A stretch of DNA of 64,000 nucleotides from an uncultured bacterium (GCA_949284715.1 CASDWH010000021.1:1-64000); one strand, 5' to 3'; positions 53,248 through 63,337 are shown, counted from the first letter of the stretch. Notes: generated by a model not told the origin, from the sequence alone. Numbers and translations are program-made.

Positions 53248-55338
53248 TTATGCTTTGCTTGCTCCGTATTTTTCGATAATTTCTTTTTCGATATTTGCAG
53301 GAACTTGTTCATAGCATTTGAATTCCATAGAGAAGGTACCGCGCCCCTGAGTATTTGATCTCAGGTCTGTTGCATAACCGAACATATTAGCAAGAGGAAC
53401 GGTTGCTCTTACAATAACATTTCCGGTATTACCCTGCGGTTCCTGGCCTTCTACACGTCCGCGGCGTCTTGAAATATCGCCGATGATTGTACCTGTATAT
53501 TCTTCAGGAATTTCTATTTCAACCTTCATCATCGGTTCAAGAATACACGGAGAAGCTTTCTTCGTACCTTCTTTCATCGCCATTGAGCCGGCAATTTTGA
53601 AAGCCATTTCAGAAGAGTCAACTTCGTGGTAAGAACCGTCATAAAGTTCAACTTTAACGTCAATCATCGGGAATCCCGCTAAGATACCGCCTTCAAGGGC
53701 TTCTTCCATACCTTTTCTTGCCGGTTCGATATATTCTTTAGGAATAGCACCGCCGACAATTTTATTTTCAAATACGAAACCTTCGTTTTCACCGGCAGGA
53801 GAAATTCTAACTTTAACGTGACCGTATTGACCTTTACCACCGGATTGACGGATAAATTTAGAATCCTGATCAGCAGTACCTCTGATTGTTTCACGGTAAG
53901 CAACCTGAGGTTTACCGATATTTGCCTCAACCTTGAATTCTCTTAACATACGGTCAACAATAATATCAAGGTGAAGTTCACCCATACCTGAAATGATTGT
54001 TTGACCTGTTTCTGTATCAGATTTAACTCTGAATGAAGGATCTTCTTCAGCAAGTTTTTGCAGCGCAATACCCATTTTATCCTGATCGGCCTTAGTTTTT
54101 GGCTCAATTGCAACAGAAATAACCGGTTCAGGGAAAGACATTTTTTCAAGGATAATCGGAGCTTTTTCATCACACAGAGTATCACCGGTTGTTGTGTCTT
54201 TCAAACCGACTGCTGCACAAATATCACCTGCATATACTTCAGTTTCTTCAAGCCTTTGATCTGCATACATACGAACGAGTCTTGAAATACGTTCTTTTTT
54301 ACCGTTTGTAGCATTAAGAACATAAGAACCTGAGGTAATAACACCTGAATAAACTCTTAAGAAAGTTAAACGGCCTACATACGGGTCTGTCATAACTTTA
54401 AAAGCAAGAGCTGAAAACGGTTCTGTATCAGATGAATGTCTTTCAACTTTAGTGCCGTCTTCAAGTTCGCCTTCAATTGCTTTTACATCAACCGGCGACG
54501 GCATTAATTCAACAATGGAATCTAACAGTAATTGTACACCCTTGTTTTTAAATGCTGTACCGCAGGTTACAGGAACAATCTTATTATTGCAGACTGCTTT
54601 TCTTAAACCTTTTTTTAATTCATCAACAGTAATCGATGATGGATCTTCAAAGTATTTTTCCATCAAATCATCGTCTTCACCTGCAATTGCTTCCACAAGT
54701 TCATCTCTGTATTTTTGTGCCATTTCAAGCATATCAGCAGGAATGTCTTCTTCTCTTATATCAGTACCAAGGTCGTTTGTATAGATTTCAGCTTTCATCG
54801 TAAACAAATCAATAAGACCTCTGAATTTATCTTCAGCACCAATTGGAAGTCTGATAGGATAAGCATTTGCACCTAATCTGTTCTTAATCTGATCAACTAC
54901 ACGATAGAAATCTGCGCCTGTTCTGTCCATTTTGTTAACAAAAACCATACGCGGTACTTCATATCTGTTTGCTTGCCTCCAAACAGTTTCAGATTGTGAT
55001 TGAACACCGCCGACAGCACAGAACACAGCAACAACACCGTCTAATACACGAAGAGAACGTTCAACTTCAATAGTAAAGTCAACGTGTCCCGGCGTATCAA
55101 TGATGTTGATTTGGTGACCTTTCCATTCAGCAGTAACTGCCGCTGATTGAATTGTAATACCTCTTTCACGTTCTTGTTCCATAAAGTCGGTTACTGCGGC
55201 ACCATCGTGAACTTCGCCGATTTTATGCGTTTTACCTGTATAGAACAATATACGTTCTGTAGTAGTGGTTTTACCTGCATCAATGTGTGCGGCAATACCA
55301 ATGTTTCTAATTTTTTCCAGTGGAGTTTTTCTAGCCAT
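53248..55338 (-). CDS. fusA: Elongation factor G
   Basis: This translocation GTPase (696 aa) has G-domain motifs [30 protein letters not shown] and [10 protein letters not shown], then the domain IV loop and C-terminal fold ([16 protein letters not shown]). Its promoter may be TTGCAC...TAGTAT about 50 bases upstream, with AAAGGAAAAG as ribosome-binding site. Unlike in many bacteria it is not flanked by rpsL, rpsG or tuf. Confidence 0.98.
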   Translation of the reverse strand: MARKTPLEKIRNIGIAAHIDAGKTTTTERILFYTGKTHKIGEVHDGAAVTDFMEQERERGITIQSAAVTAEWKGHQINIIDTPGHVDFTIEVERSLRVLDGVVAVFCAVGGVQSQSETVWRQANRYEVPRMVFVNKMDRTGADFYRVVDQIKNRLGANAYPIRLPIGAEDKFRGLIDLFTMKAEIYTNDLGTDIREEDIPADMLEMAQKYRDELVEAIAGEDDDLMEKYFEDPSSITVDELKKGLRKAVCNNKIVPVTCGTAFKNKGVQLLLDSIVELMPSPVDVKAIEGELEDGTKVERHSSDTEPFSALAFKVMTDPYVGRLTFLRVYSGVITSGSYVLNATNGKKERISRLVRMYADQRLEETEVYAGDICAAVGLKDTTTGDTLCDEKAPIILEKMSFPEPVISVAIEPKTKADQDKMGIALQKLAEEDPSFRVKSDTETGQTIISGMGELHLDIIVDRMLREFKVEANIGKPQVAYRETIRGTADQDSKFIRQSGGKGQYGHVKVRISPAGENEGFVFENKIVGGAIPKEYIEPARKGMEEALEGGILAGFPMIDVKVELYDGSYHEVDSSEMAFKIAGSMAMKEGTKKASPCILEPMMKVEIEIPEEYTGTIIGDISRRRGRVEGQEPQGNTGNVIVRATVPLANMFGYATDLRSNTQGRGTFSMEFKCYEQVPANIEKEIIEKYGASKA

Positions 55339-55506
55339 ATTCTTTTCCTTTTCTACATTAATTATTTAAAAATAATACTATTAAATATCGCAGCTTGTGC
55401 AATTTAATAACATTGTTGCATAAACAAAAAAATCATACAAGAACCCGTTAAACACCACCTTCACATTAGTTAAAAATACGGTTTAAGATAGTAATAGTAA
55501 TGCTTC

Positions 55507-55534
55507 TTGCTATATATATTTTTTGTTTTATAAT
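55507..55534 (+). promoter_or_regulatory. Promoter of the Nudix regulator gene
   Basis: TTGCTA, a 16-base spacer and TATAAT lie upstream. The expected start leaves only about 10 bases before the ATG at 55551. Confidence 0.55.
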
Positions 55535-55550
55535 TCTTTATAGGTACACT

Positions 55551-56228
55551 ATGTTTAACGAAATAAAAACACACGAAATAACTGTTGACATTGTTATTCT
55601 TACTATTAAGAATAACTCTCTTCAGGTGCTGCTTATTAAAAGACAGAATGAACCGTTTAAGGGGAAATGGGCCATCCCCGGAGGATATGTCAGAATGTCC
55701 GAGAACCTTGATGAAGCAGCTATGCGCGTTCTTAAAGAAAAAACAAATGTTGATAATATTTATCTTGAACAATTGTACACCTTCGGCGACCCGCTGCGGC
55801 ACCCGATTTCCAGAGTTATTACGTGTGCCTATTTTGCTCTTATCAGGGCAGAAGATATCGAAATTGATTCAACTCCTGATATCGGCTGGCACAAAGTTTC
55901 AAATCTTCCGCCGCTGGCATTTGACCACAAAGAAATTATCAACTATTCTCTCAAAAGAACACGCGAACGGCTTGAAATGTGTCCTGTTGCTTATCAGCTT
56001 CTTAATGAAAAATTTACTTTAACAGAAATGCAGAAGGCTTATGAATTGATTATGGGCAAAAGCCTCGATAAACGTAATTTCCGCAAAAAAGCCCTGCAAA
56101 CAGAAGGACTTGTCGAATTAGACGAGTTCTCAAAAACATCGTCGAAACGTCCTGCCAGATTATACAAATTTGAAACTATCAAATTGAACTCTAAAAGGGC
56201 GCACTTCATTAAAAAGGAGAAAAAATAA
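55551..56228 (+). CDS. Nudix-fold protein with C-terminal winged helix (NrtR-like regulator)
   Basis: The 225-residue protein has a Nudix domain (residues about 1-140) followed by a winged-helix C-terminal domain (LLNEKFTLTEMQKAYELIMGKSLDKRNFRKKALQTEGLVEL). That is the layout of the NrtR/NadQ-type NAD-metabolism repressors. The Nudix box is degenerate (GGYVRMSENLDEAAMRVLKEKT, where REUxEE would be RVLKEK), as in regulators that lost hydrolysis. An earlier ATG at 55500 adds a hydrophobic stretch overlapping the promoter, so 55551 is preferred. The secG start follows its stop immediately. Confidence 0.78.
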   Translation: MFNEIKTHEITVDIVILTIKNNSLQVLLIKRQNEPFKGKWAIPGGYVRMSENLDEAAMRVLKEKTNVDNIYLEQLYTFGDPLRHPISRVITCAYFALIRAEDIEIDSTPDIGWHKVSNLPPLAFDHKEIINYSLKRTRERLEMCPVAYQLLNEKFTLTEMQKAYELIMGKSLDKRNFRKKALQTEGLVELDEFSKTSSKRPARLYKFETIKLNSKRAHFIKKEKK

Positions 56229-56453
56229 ATGCTTATTTTTACCTGGGGATTAATGTCAATCTCAGCAATATTACTTGTTGTACTTATCCTGATGCACTCG
56301 CCAAAGGGCGACGGAATTGCAGGAATCGGCAGCGCCGCTAATATGTTCGCATCACAAAAAAGCGCAGAAAAAGGATTAAACAAGCTTACGGGTATTGTTG
56401 CCGCAATATTTATTATTTGCACCTTCCTTTTAGGCTTTGGCATCATAAAATAA
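56229..56453 (+). CDS. secG: Preprotein translocase subunit SecG
   Basis: The 74-residue protein has two transmembrane helices (about residues 3-20 and 53-73) and the conserved loop MHSPKGDGIAGIGSAANMFASQKSAEKGLNKLT. It supports SecYE translocation. Its ATG directly follows the TAA of the upstream gene, with AAGGAG inside that gene's end, indicating coupling. Confidence 0.93.
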   Translation: MLIFTWGLMSISAILLVVLILMHSPKGDGIAGIGSAANMFASQKSAEKGLNKLTGIVAAIFIICTFLLGFGIIK

Positions 56454-56457
56454 TTTT

Positions 56458-57240
56458 ATGAAAATTATTCTTACTCTATGCGTTTTATCAATAATATGGG
56501 GCTTTTTTATAGAGCCGCGGTTTGTTTTTGTTAAAAAATATAAATTACACAATAGTGATTTGAAGGGTTTTAGGGCTGTATTTGTAAGTGATTTTCACAT
56601 TGCACCCAATGAAAGAAACAGATTAAAACGGATTGTTAAACTAATAAACAAACAGCAGCCGGACATAGTTCTTTCCTCAGGAGATTTTGTAAAAGGTTAC
56701 AAAGCTTCTAAAACACTTCCTATTGAAGATATAGCGGAAGAACTTGCAAATATAAAACCGCTATTTGGATTTTTTGCAGTGCTTGGCAACCACGATTGGT
56801 GGCAGAATGGAGCAAAAATTAGAGAAGTCCTTAGAATAAACGGCGTTACAATACTTGAAAACAGTTCACAAAAAATTAAAATAAACAATAAAAATATTAC
56901 AATTGCCGGAATTGAGGATATACAAACAAGAATTCCAGATACAGAAAAAGCCCTCCGTCACGCAGAAAAAACAACAATTCTTTTAACCCATAGTCCTGAT
57001 CCGTTTTTCGATATAAATAAAAATGTATTCTTAACTCTTGCGGGACATAACCATGGCGGACAAGTGCAAATACCTTTCTTTGGCGCCCTTATTGTTCCTT
57101 CTAAATCCGGAACAAAATATGCAAACGGATTATTCAAAATAAAAGAAAATACTTTAATTGTAACGAAAGGACTCGGCAACAGTATCATGAATGTCCGCTT
57201 TTGCTGCCTGCCGGAAATTGTAGTAATTGATTTCATTTAG
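56458..57240 (+). CDS. Metallophosphoesterase with N-terminal membrane anchor (YaeI-like)
   Basis: The 260-residue calcineurin-like phosphoesterase has a hydrophobic N-terminus (about residues 3-17). Metal-binding blocks in order: VSDFHIAP, SSGDFVKG, AVLGNHDWW, LLTHSPDPFF and LAGHNHGGQVQIPFFG. This layout matches the YaeI/YkuE type, linked to UDP-diacylglucosamine or other phosphodiesters in some bacteria; the substrate here is not assigned. It starts 4 bases after secG. Confidence 0.88.
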   Translation: MKIILTLCVLSIIWGFFIEPRFVFVKKYKLHNSDLKGFRAVFVSDFHIAPNERNRLKRIVKLINKQQPDIVLSSGDFVKGYKASKTLPIEDIAEELANIKPLFGFFAVLGNHDWWQNGAKIREVLRINGVTILENSSQKIKINNKNITIAGIEDIQTRIPDTEKALRHAEKTTILLTHSPDPFFDINKNVFLTLAGHNHGGQVQIPFFGALIVPSKSGTKYANGLFKIKENTLIVTKGLGNSIMNVRFCCLPEIVVIDFI

Positions 57241-57271
57241 TAAAAAATAAATTTTTCTTTTTTATAATTAG

Positions 57272-57280
57272 TGCTAAAAT
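57272..57280 (+). promoter_or_regulatory. Extended -10 promoter (TGCTAAAAT), leaderless type
   Basis: TGC-TAAAAT ends six bases before the ATG of the MFS gene. A TATAAT (57263-57268) slightly upstream is an alternative box. No ribosome-binding site. Confidence 0.55.
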
Positions 57281-57286
57281 ACCGTT

Positions 57287-58456
57287 ATGTTGGAAGAAAA
57301 TAAAAAAAGCAAAGCTGTAGGCTGGTTATCCGCTGCCCACCTTGTTTGTGATTCATACACCGGTTTTATGAATCCTTTAATGCCGTTTATTGCGCTAAAA
57401 CTTGGTATTGCACTTGGCACAGCAACTGTAATAATTAGTATTTCACATATTTTTTCATCAATGCTGCAGCCATTCTTCGGCTTTTTTGCAGATAATACGC
57501 TTAAACGCTTTTTTGTATTCTGGGGATTAATTCTCGTCTGTGTATTTATACCGCTTACAACAATTGCCCCTAATGTATATCTTCTTATCCTGTTTATGGC
57601 CCTCGGAAGCTTGGGAAGCAGTTTTTTTCACCCGCAGGCTACAGGATTTGTAAACAGATTCGGCGGAAAGTCCGGTATAAATTATATGGGACTGTACATG
57701 AGCCTCGGGTCTATCGGTTATTCTTTCGGCCCGCTGCTTGCGGCATGGGTTGCACAATATCTGGGTATGAGTAAAATGCCTTACACAACTTTTATCGGAT
57801 TAATAACCGCAAGTATAATGTTTCTGTTTGTGCCTAAACTCTCAAATCGCGGAGAAGTTATTATTAAGAAAAAATTTGCACAAACATTCATTGATATTTT
57901 TTCTCACAGAACAATAAAATATTTATTAATTATATCAATGATGAAAACTCTTGTAACAAACAGTACCTGTATTTTATTACCGTTTCTATGGAGGGACATG
58001 GGGTACAGCCCGTTTTATATCGGAACAGCTCTTTTTGCCTTTATATTTGCAGGCGGAATTGGTTCACTGTTAAGCCGGCGTGTAGAAGAAATCATGGGGA
58101 CAAAACAATTACTGTACTTTTCAATGTACATAACTTTCCCTCTGATGATTCTCTTCGCACTAACTTATGAACATCATCCGATTCTGTCACTTGTAATATT
58201 TTTAACAATGGGATTCACAACCATGCTTGCCCAGCCTGTTACTGTCGTTATGGCTCAAAATATTCTACCGGAGTATAAAAGTGTAGCAGCAGGGTTAATG
58301 GTTGGTTTTTCATGGGGAATAGTCGCTGTTATACTATCTGCAATAGGAATTATTGCAGAGCATTTCGGAATCATAAATGTACTTATTGTTTTATTTATCT
58401 TTCCGGTACTTTCGGCATATTTCATTAAATATCTTGCTACAGATTATGACAATTAA
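57287..58456 (+). CDS. MFS transporter, Fsr-like
   Basis: The 389-residue transporter has 12 predicted helices. The first-half signature is weak, but the SLGSSFFHPQATGFVNRFGGKSGINYMGLYMSLGSIGYSFGPL region resembles the fosmidomycin-resistance (Fsr) branch of major facilitator transporters. The second half has the central loop after about residue 195. The substrate is unknown. It is monocistronic and ends 5 bases before rnpB on the opposite strand. Confidence 0.85.
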   Translation: MLEENKKSKAVGWLSAAHLVCDSYTGFMNPLMPFIALKLGIALGTATVIISISHIFSSMLQPFFGFFADNTLKRFFVFWGLILVCVFIPLTTIAPNVYLLILFMALGSLGSSFFHPQATGFVNRFGGKSGINYMGLYMSLGSIGYSFGPLLAAWVAQYLGMSKMPYTTFIGLITASIMFLFVPKLSNRGEVIIKKKFAQTFIDIFSHRTIKYLLIISMMKTLVTNSTCILLPFLWRDMGYSPFYIGTALFAFIFAGGIGSLLSRRVEEIMGTKQLLYFSMYITFPLMILFALTYEHHPILSLVIFLTMGFTTMLAQPVTVVMAQNILPEYKSVAAGLMVGFSWGIVAVILSAIGIIAEHFGIINVLIVLFIFPVLSAYFIKYLATDYDN

Positions 58457-58460
58457 AAAA

Positions 58461-58813
58461 GAATAAAGCAGCTCATAAGCCGTGTTCTGTTTCAAGATAA
58501 TCATCTGTCTGGTATTACAATTACTTGTAATCTCTAGCGATTACTCGGAAGTAGGCGGACACCTTTAAAGCCTTCCCGTCAATCTTGCATTCGTCCGGGG
58601 TTTACCTGGCAGATACCTCTCGATATCTCCGGTGAAGCTCTTAACTCACCGTTGCACCCTCACCTGTGAAACAATGTTTCCATCGGCAGTCTACATTTCT
58701 GTGGCACTATCCACCGGCTTTCGCCGTCCGGAGTTTCTCCGGCGGACTGTCCTTGAATGCACGGACTTTCCTCACTTTATTATATAAAGCGCGATTATCC
58801 GGCTGCTTTATTC
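58461..58813 (-). ncRNA. rnpB: RNase P RNA, bacterial type A
   Basis: The ribozyme that matures tRNA 5' ends is recognised by its conserved blocks on the minus strand: GAGGAAAGTCCGTGC near the 5' end, the ACAGAAA-containing core, GGGTGCAACGGTGAG, GGTAAACCCC and ACGGCTTATGAGCTGC near the 3' end. The ends are set by a 12-bp P1 pairing of GAATAAAGCAGC with GCTGCTTTATTC, giving about 353 nt. A pseudoknot-forming P4 is consistent with the conserved ends. It starts from an AT-rich promoter region. Confidence 0.95.
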
Positions 58814-58941
58814 TTTTTTATTATAACAGAAATTAAATCTTAAGATATGTAAATTTTTTTAGAAAAAATATTTGTAAAAATAAAAATTTGCTGTAGGATG
58901 TTTAAAAAGATAAAAAGTTGGTATAAAAATATCGGGGTAAT

Positions 58942-59040
58942 ATGAGTACAAATTTCCAAAAGCGGAATAGTATTACATTTTTTATAGGAACAAAACAAAA
59001 CTGCGGTTTTGGCAATAGTTATCCCAGAAGCGGTGTCTGA
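58942..59040 (+). CDS. Possible 32-codon leader ORF ending inside a terminator
   Basis: The ATG at 58942 follows GGGGTAAT (weak ribosome-binding site). The ORF runs 32 codons (MSTNFQKRNSITFFIG...SYPRSGV) and its TGA is the last base of the left arm of the terminator at 59028-59061. A peptide reading frame that ends in the hairpin resembles an attenuation leader ahead of the 59.1 kb gene. It could equally be a chance ORF; no family is recognised. Confidence 0.4.
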   Translation: MSTNFQKRNSITFFIGTKQNCGFGNSYPRSGV

Positions 59041-59061
59041 ATTTTCAGACGCCGCTTTTTT
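59028..59061 (+). terminator. Hairpin with T run before the 59.1 kb gene
   Basis: AAGCGGTGTCTGA pairs with TCAGACGCCGCTT (one mismatch or wobble) over a 4-nt loop, followed by T residues. It lies 38 bases before the start of the tagged HAD gene. Confidence 0.8.
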
Positions 59062-59098
59062 AATACAAAATTTTATTTTTAAAAGGAGTTGTTAATAA

Positions 59099-61711
59099 AT
59101 GAGAATACAAAAAATCGGACAGACGGGAGATAATATACAGGGGACAAAAACGCATAATAAAAGTTTTACGGCAGGGAAAGTAAACCTGTACAGCGACTTT
59201 GACGGAACATACATTCCTGCTAAATTTAACCACGACAGTGTTTGTAATTATGCCCCTCCTGTAAACAAAGGAGAGTTTAAGTCTTACTTTGATAAAATAT
59301 GGGAATTATTTGGCAAACTTCGCGGACAGGGTGAGGAAAACAAATTCAATTTTGTTATTACTACAGGAAGAAACCTTACCGAAACTAATTATTTTTTAAA
59401 CAAATTAAAGCAGCAGGATTTATGGGTTCCGCTGCCGGAAAAACTTGTTACCTGTAACGGACAGGATGAGTTTTATAAGAATGTTAAAACGGAAGAAGAG
59501 TTTTACAGAACAGAGAAAGAGGCTTTTGTAAAAGAAAATGCAAACGAAGCAAAGCGTGAATATTATAAATCAAAAGGGTGGGATTATACCGGTTTAATGT
59601 CTAAACTCAAAGAGCTATTATCAAAGAAATATTATGAAAGAGAAATTGAGTTTCTGATAGGAAGCCACCCTATTTCGCAAAAAGTTAAAGATTTTCTGCG
59701 TTTGACAAATGATATAGAGTTAGAAAAACTATTAAACGAAATAAATACTGTAAATACCGACGAAAATGGAATCAGGAAGATTTTAGAATCGAAATCAAGA
59801 GTTACCTTCCCTGATTTATCCGGCATAAAAAATGAAGAAGAAAGAGCAAAGCTTCAAAAACAAATTAATGATTATAACTGGCACATGGGTGAACTTGCAC
59901 ATATTGTGTATATGGAAAAAGCAAGGCGGCATGAGGTTTTAGAAAGTATACCGACAACACGTTCAAACAAGGAATACGGCGGTGGAATTTCTTTACAGAG
60001 TGCGCTCGAAAGAATTGGACTGCATAAAGATGATGATTATGTCGCATTCTCGGATGATGGAAGTCTTGGGGTGAGAATTGGTGTCAGCAAATTATATCAA
60101 GATAATGTAAAGGCATTGCTAAATAATTCAAGAGCGTTTAAGCAGCAGCTTCCCGGCGAGTTTGAAATGACAAACCTTTCTAAAGGCTCTTATGCAGGAA
60201 AAGAGTTTGAAATCAAGCCTCCATTTATAAATAAGTTTGAAGATACTAAAAATTTAATAAAAGACATCATAGAAAATAACAAAAACGATTTAGTTATAGT
60301 GGCAGGGGATGGTGATAATGACTGCAAAATGCTTAATATAAAGAAATATGTTTCTAACCAGCCGGGAACCTTTATTCCGGAGAATAAAAAGCAGGCAGAA
60401 CTGTTTAATAATATTCCGCTCGTTGCTATTTTTGTAGATAATCGTACAGAAAAAGAAAAACTTGAAAGCGGAACACCAATAAGTGAGCTGCTTGCAGATG
60501 CGCAATATTTTAATTATGACGGGCGTTTACGTTTTATTCATGTTGATGCAGCAGATCCTGCTAAACCACATACTCTGGAAGAAGCTATAAAGATGGCTGT
60601 TTGTGATTATGCTAAGTATAATGAAGAATTTAAGAAAAACCTCCCGCCTGAAATACAAAAAATGGTTGAAGAGTATAAATATTCTTATCCGCATGATAAA
60701 GCTATTGATGAAAAAATGTCATCATATTTTAATACAGAGTTGTATGAAGATAATTTTGCGCAGGAGAAAATAACAAAGATTTCTCATAATTTTGAAAGAT
60801 TATTTAACTACGGCAGGCGTTATGATGTTGACAATATTGAAGATGAAGCACTTGATGAAAATTCGGAACTTGATACTCACACAAGAGAATTAGTTTTATC
60901 CGCACTATCAATTATAACAGCATCTTATACATCACTGTTTTCCGGGCTGGATGAGAACAAAGCAAAATATCACGTTCAAAAATACTTAAAAACACGACAA
61001 GCCAAAATAAGCGACGTACAAACAAAACTACGCAAAACAGGTGATAAGAAACGCAAGGCTGAAATAAGAGAAGAATTAAACAAACAGAACGCAGTATATA
61101 AAAAACTAAAATTATTTCTTACGGGTAAAAAACAATACATTATGCCAGAGAATATAGATAATTTTATCAAGGAAACTGAAAACAAAAAATTACAACAGAA
61201 AACACCGAAAACCAAACAAGATAAGCCGGTAAAATCAGGCAGAAAAAAACAGGAAATTCCTATTTTTAGAGAAGAGCCGCATAAACCTGTAAACATAATA
61301 TTGCCTGAGGCGCCTCTAAAACCCGGACATATAATACACCCGGGTGAATACGAACCAATTGACGTAACTATAATATTACCGGAAAAACCGGAGCCGCCCG
61401 AAGAGTTATGGCTGCCTGAGAAATATACAGCAGAAAATACACCTAAAGATACGCCCGCTCAGCCATCATCTCCGGCTTCAACAATAGAGGAACAGCACGG
61501 GAATTCCCGCCCATCAAATAGACGAACCAAAACAATAAAAAATAAAAATCTTCCTGCAATTATAACTGATTTTATGAAATCCAGTAAAGGTATGATTCTT
61601 TTAGCCGCAATATTTACGGCTGCATCCGCTTTTTGCGTAATAAAATGCAAAGCAGCATTTAATCAAGATAAGAGAAATAATATAGAGAATGTAATAGCAA
61701 ACATTAAGTGA
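59099..61711 (+). CDS. Tagged HAD-type phosphatase-like protein with C-terminal membrane anchor
   Basis: The 870-residue protein starts MRIQKIGQTG and reaches KSFTAGK at residues 21-27, the shared tag. Right after it, DFDGT at residues 33-37 is HAD motif I. TTGRN near residue 85 fits motif II, and AGDGDNDCK near residue 402 fits motif IV, spaced by a long helical insert, as in HAD type IIB (sucrose-phosphatase-like) proteins. A charged region, a long Pro-rich linker (about 715-790) and one hydrophobic helix near residues 832-855 (GMILLAAIFTAASAFCVI) close the protein. It could be a membrane-tethered phosphatase; the substrate is unknown. AAGGAG precedes the ATG. Confidence 0.75.
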   Translation: MRIQKIGQTGDNIQGTKTHNKSFTAGKVNLYSDFDGTYIPAKFNHDSVCNYAPPVNKGEFKSYFDKIWELFGKLRGQGEENKFNFVITTGRNLTETNYFLNKLKQQDLWVPLPEKLVTCNGQDEFYKNVKTEEEFYRTEKEAFVKENANEAKREYYKSKGWDYTGLMSKLKELLSKKYYEREIEFLIGSHPISQKVKDFLRLTNDIELEKLLNEINTVNTDENGIRKILESKSRVTFPDLSGIKNEEERAKLQKQINDYNWHMGELAHIVYMEKARRHEVLESIPTTRSNKEYGGGISLQSALERIGLHKDDDYVAFSDDGSLGVRIGVSKLYQDNVKALLNNSRAFKQQLPGEFEMTNLSKGSYAGKEFEIKPPFINKFEDTKNLIKDIIENNKNDLVIVAGDGDNDCKMLNIKKYVSNQPGTFIPENKKQAELFNNIPLVAIFVDNRTEKEKLESGTPISELLADAQYFNYDGRLRFIHVDAADPAKPHTLEEAIKMAVCDYAKYNEEFKKNLPPEIQKMVEEYKYSYPHDKAIDEKMSSYFNTELYEDNFAQEKITKISHNFERLFNYGRRYDVDNIEDEALDENSELDTHTRELVLSALSIITASYTSLFSGLDENKAKYHVQKYLKTRQAKISDVQTKLRKTGDKKRKAEIREELNKQNAVYKKLKLFLTGKKQYIMPENIDNFIKETENKKLQQKTPKTKQDKPVKSGRKKQEIPIFREEPHKPVNIILPEAPLKPGHIIHPGEYEPIDVTIILPEKPEPPEELWLPEKYTAENTPKDTPAQPSSPASTIEEQHGNSRPSNRRTKTIKNKNLPAIITDFMKSSKGMILLAAIFTAASAFCVIKCKAAFNQDKRNNIENVIANIK

Positions 61712-61742
61712 AAGAACTAAAAGGAAAAAGGAGCAAATCATT

Positions 61743-63326
61743 ATGAAAACACAGAGTATCAATTTAATCAGGGGAAAAGCCTCAGTCAATTTTTCACAGC
61801 CGGAAGTCAAAAATTCAAAATCAACAGTTACAACCGAACAACAGGAACAAAAGCAGCAGGAGATGCAAAAAGTTTCTGCACCGCTTATGCAAGCATACTG
61901 CGGGGTAAATTTCAAAGGCGGCGGAAAAACAAACTACCGCTGGATACCAACAGTAGCAGGATATGTTCCGCTTGTAATAGCCGCAGGTTTAGATTTGACA
62001 AGAACAATAGGTGCAGCAGCATATCCGAGGCTTGTGTGCAGAGACAGCGACTGGACAAATGTTAATATGACAGATGTTTATGCAAAAGAGGCTCAACTTA
62101 CAAATTCAAATTTCCAGAATACACAGATGTCCGGGGTCGAACTCCATAATTCTGATTTATCAAAGTCAAGATTTGACGGTGTAATCGCAAATTTGGGCAG
62201 GTTTTCTCATTCAAATTTCTACGACACATACCTGTTAAATTCTGATTTCCAAAAAGCAAATTTCCAAGGCGCAAAATTCAAATGGGCAACAATAAAGAAC
62301 TCAAATTTCAGCAATGCAAATTTTGCAGGCGCTGATTTAAGCGAAATATGGAGTGTTGATGATGAATCCATATTTACAGGCGCGTTATATGATAGAGATA
62401 CCATTTTTAAATCTGGTTTTGATCCGGATTTAAGGGGCATGATAAAAATTGAAAAAGGTGTTAATTTAAAAATGCTTCCGGGTGAAATACAACAGATATT
62501 TTCGAGGGTCAGCGTAAAGCCGTATAAAAATGAGTTTCCATATGATTTATCAAGTTCAGATTTTTCAGAAGCCGATATGCAGGAGGGGAAATTTGATAAA
62601 ATTGATTTTTCAGGAAGCAGTTTTGAAGATACAATAGGGAAAGGCTCAATATTTATTGATTGCGATATGTCAAATTGTGTATTTAATGAAAACAGCGATT
62701 TTTCGGAAGGCAGTTTTAATAATTCAGTATTTTTAAATACACGTTTTAACGGCGCAAATTTAGCAAAATCTAACTTTATAGGAGCTGATTTATCTGGTTC
62801 GGATTTTGCTGAACTACCGGACAGCAAGGTTGCAGGAAGTATTTATGATTTATCCACCTCTTTCCCTGAAGGGTATGAACCGCAAGAACACGGGCTTGTT
62901 CCTGCCGGAAGAAATGCAGACATGCGTGATAGAAAATTTTCTCACATGAAAGTGCGTCAAAGTTTGTGTCCGGATGAGCAGTTTGATTTTTCAGGAGCAA
63001 AGCTAAACCGTGCAGATTTTTCACAGGCAGAAATAGAGAAGGCTGTATTTAAGAATGCAAAATTGCAGGATGCCTGCTTAAAAGAAGCTGTTATGAAGAA
63101 TGCTGATTTTGAGGGTGCAACATTGTTTGGTGCAAATCTTATCGGCGGTGATTTCAGAAATTCAAATTTCAGAAATGCAAATTTAAGATGGGCAAATATG
63201 AAAGGTGCAAACCTTGTCGGTGCTGACTTTACAGGTGCTACTTATACAAATAATGCAACAGTATTTCCTGACGGATTTAATCCTAAGGCTCACGGAATGA
63301 TTGAAATTCCCTTAAAATCTGCTTAA
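61743..63326 (+). CDS. Tagged pentapeptide-repeat protein
   Basis: The 527-residue protein starts MKTQSINLIRG, with a tag-like VNFSQ at residues 15-19 and another VNFKGGGK at 55-62. One hydrophobic segment follows (about 71-86, VAGYVPLVIAAGLDLTRTIGAA). The rest is three blocks of pentapeptide repeats of the A(D/N)LXX type (SNFQNTQMS..., ANFQGAKFKWATIKNSNFSNANFAG, SNFRNANLRWANMKGANLVGADFTGATYT), which form a right-handed beta-helix. Such proteins bind other proteins or mimic nucleic acid. AAAAAGGAGCAAATCATT precedes the ATG. The middle gene of a three-gene cluster. Confidence 0.85.
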   Translation: MKTQSINLIRGKASVNFSQPEVKNSKSTVTTEQQEQKQQEMQKVSAPLMQAYCGVNFKGGGKTNYRWIPTVAGYVPLVIAAGLDLTRTIGAAAYPRLVCRDSDWTNVNMTDVYAKEAQLTNSNFQNTQMSGVELHNSDLSKSRFDGVIANLGRFSHSNFYDTYLLNSDFQKANFQGAKFKWATIKNSNFSNANFAGADLSEIWSVDDESIFTGALYDRDTIFKSGFDPDLRGMIKIEKGVNLKMLPGEIQQIFSRVSVKPYKNEFPYDLSSSDFSEADMQEGKFDKIDFSGSSFEDTIGKGSIFIDCDMSNCVFNENSDFSEGSFNNSVFLNTRFNGANLAKSNFIGADLSGSDFAELPDSKVAGSIYDLSTSFPEGYEPQEHGLVPAGRNADMRDRKFSHMKVRQSLCPDEQFDFSGAKLNRADFSQAEIEKAVFKNAKLQDACLKEAVMKNADFEGATLFGANLIGGDFRNSNFRNANLRWANMKGANLVGADFTGATYTNNATVFPDGFNPKAHGMIEIPLKSA

Positions 63327-63337
63327 CAGGGGGCAAA

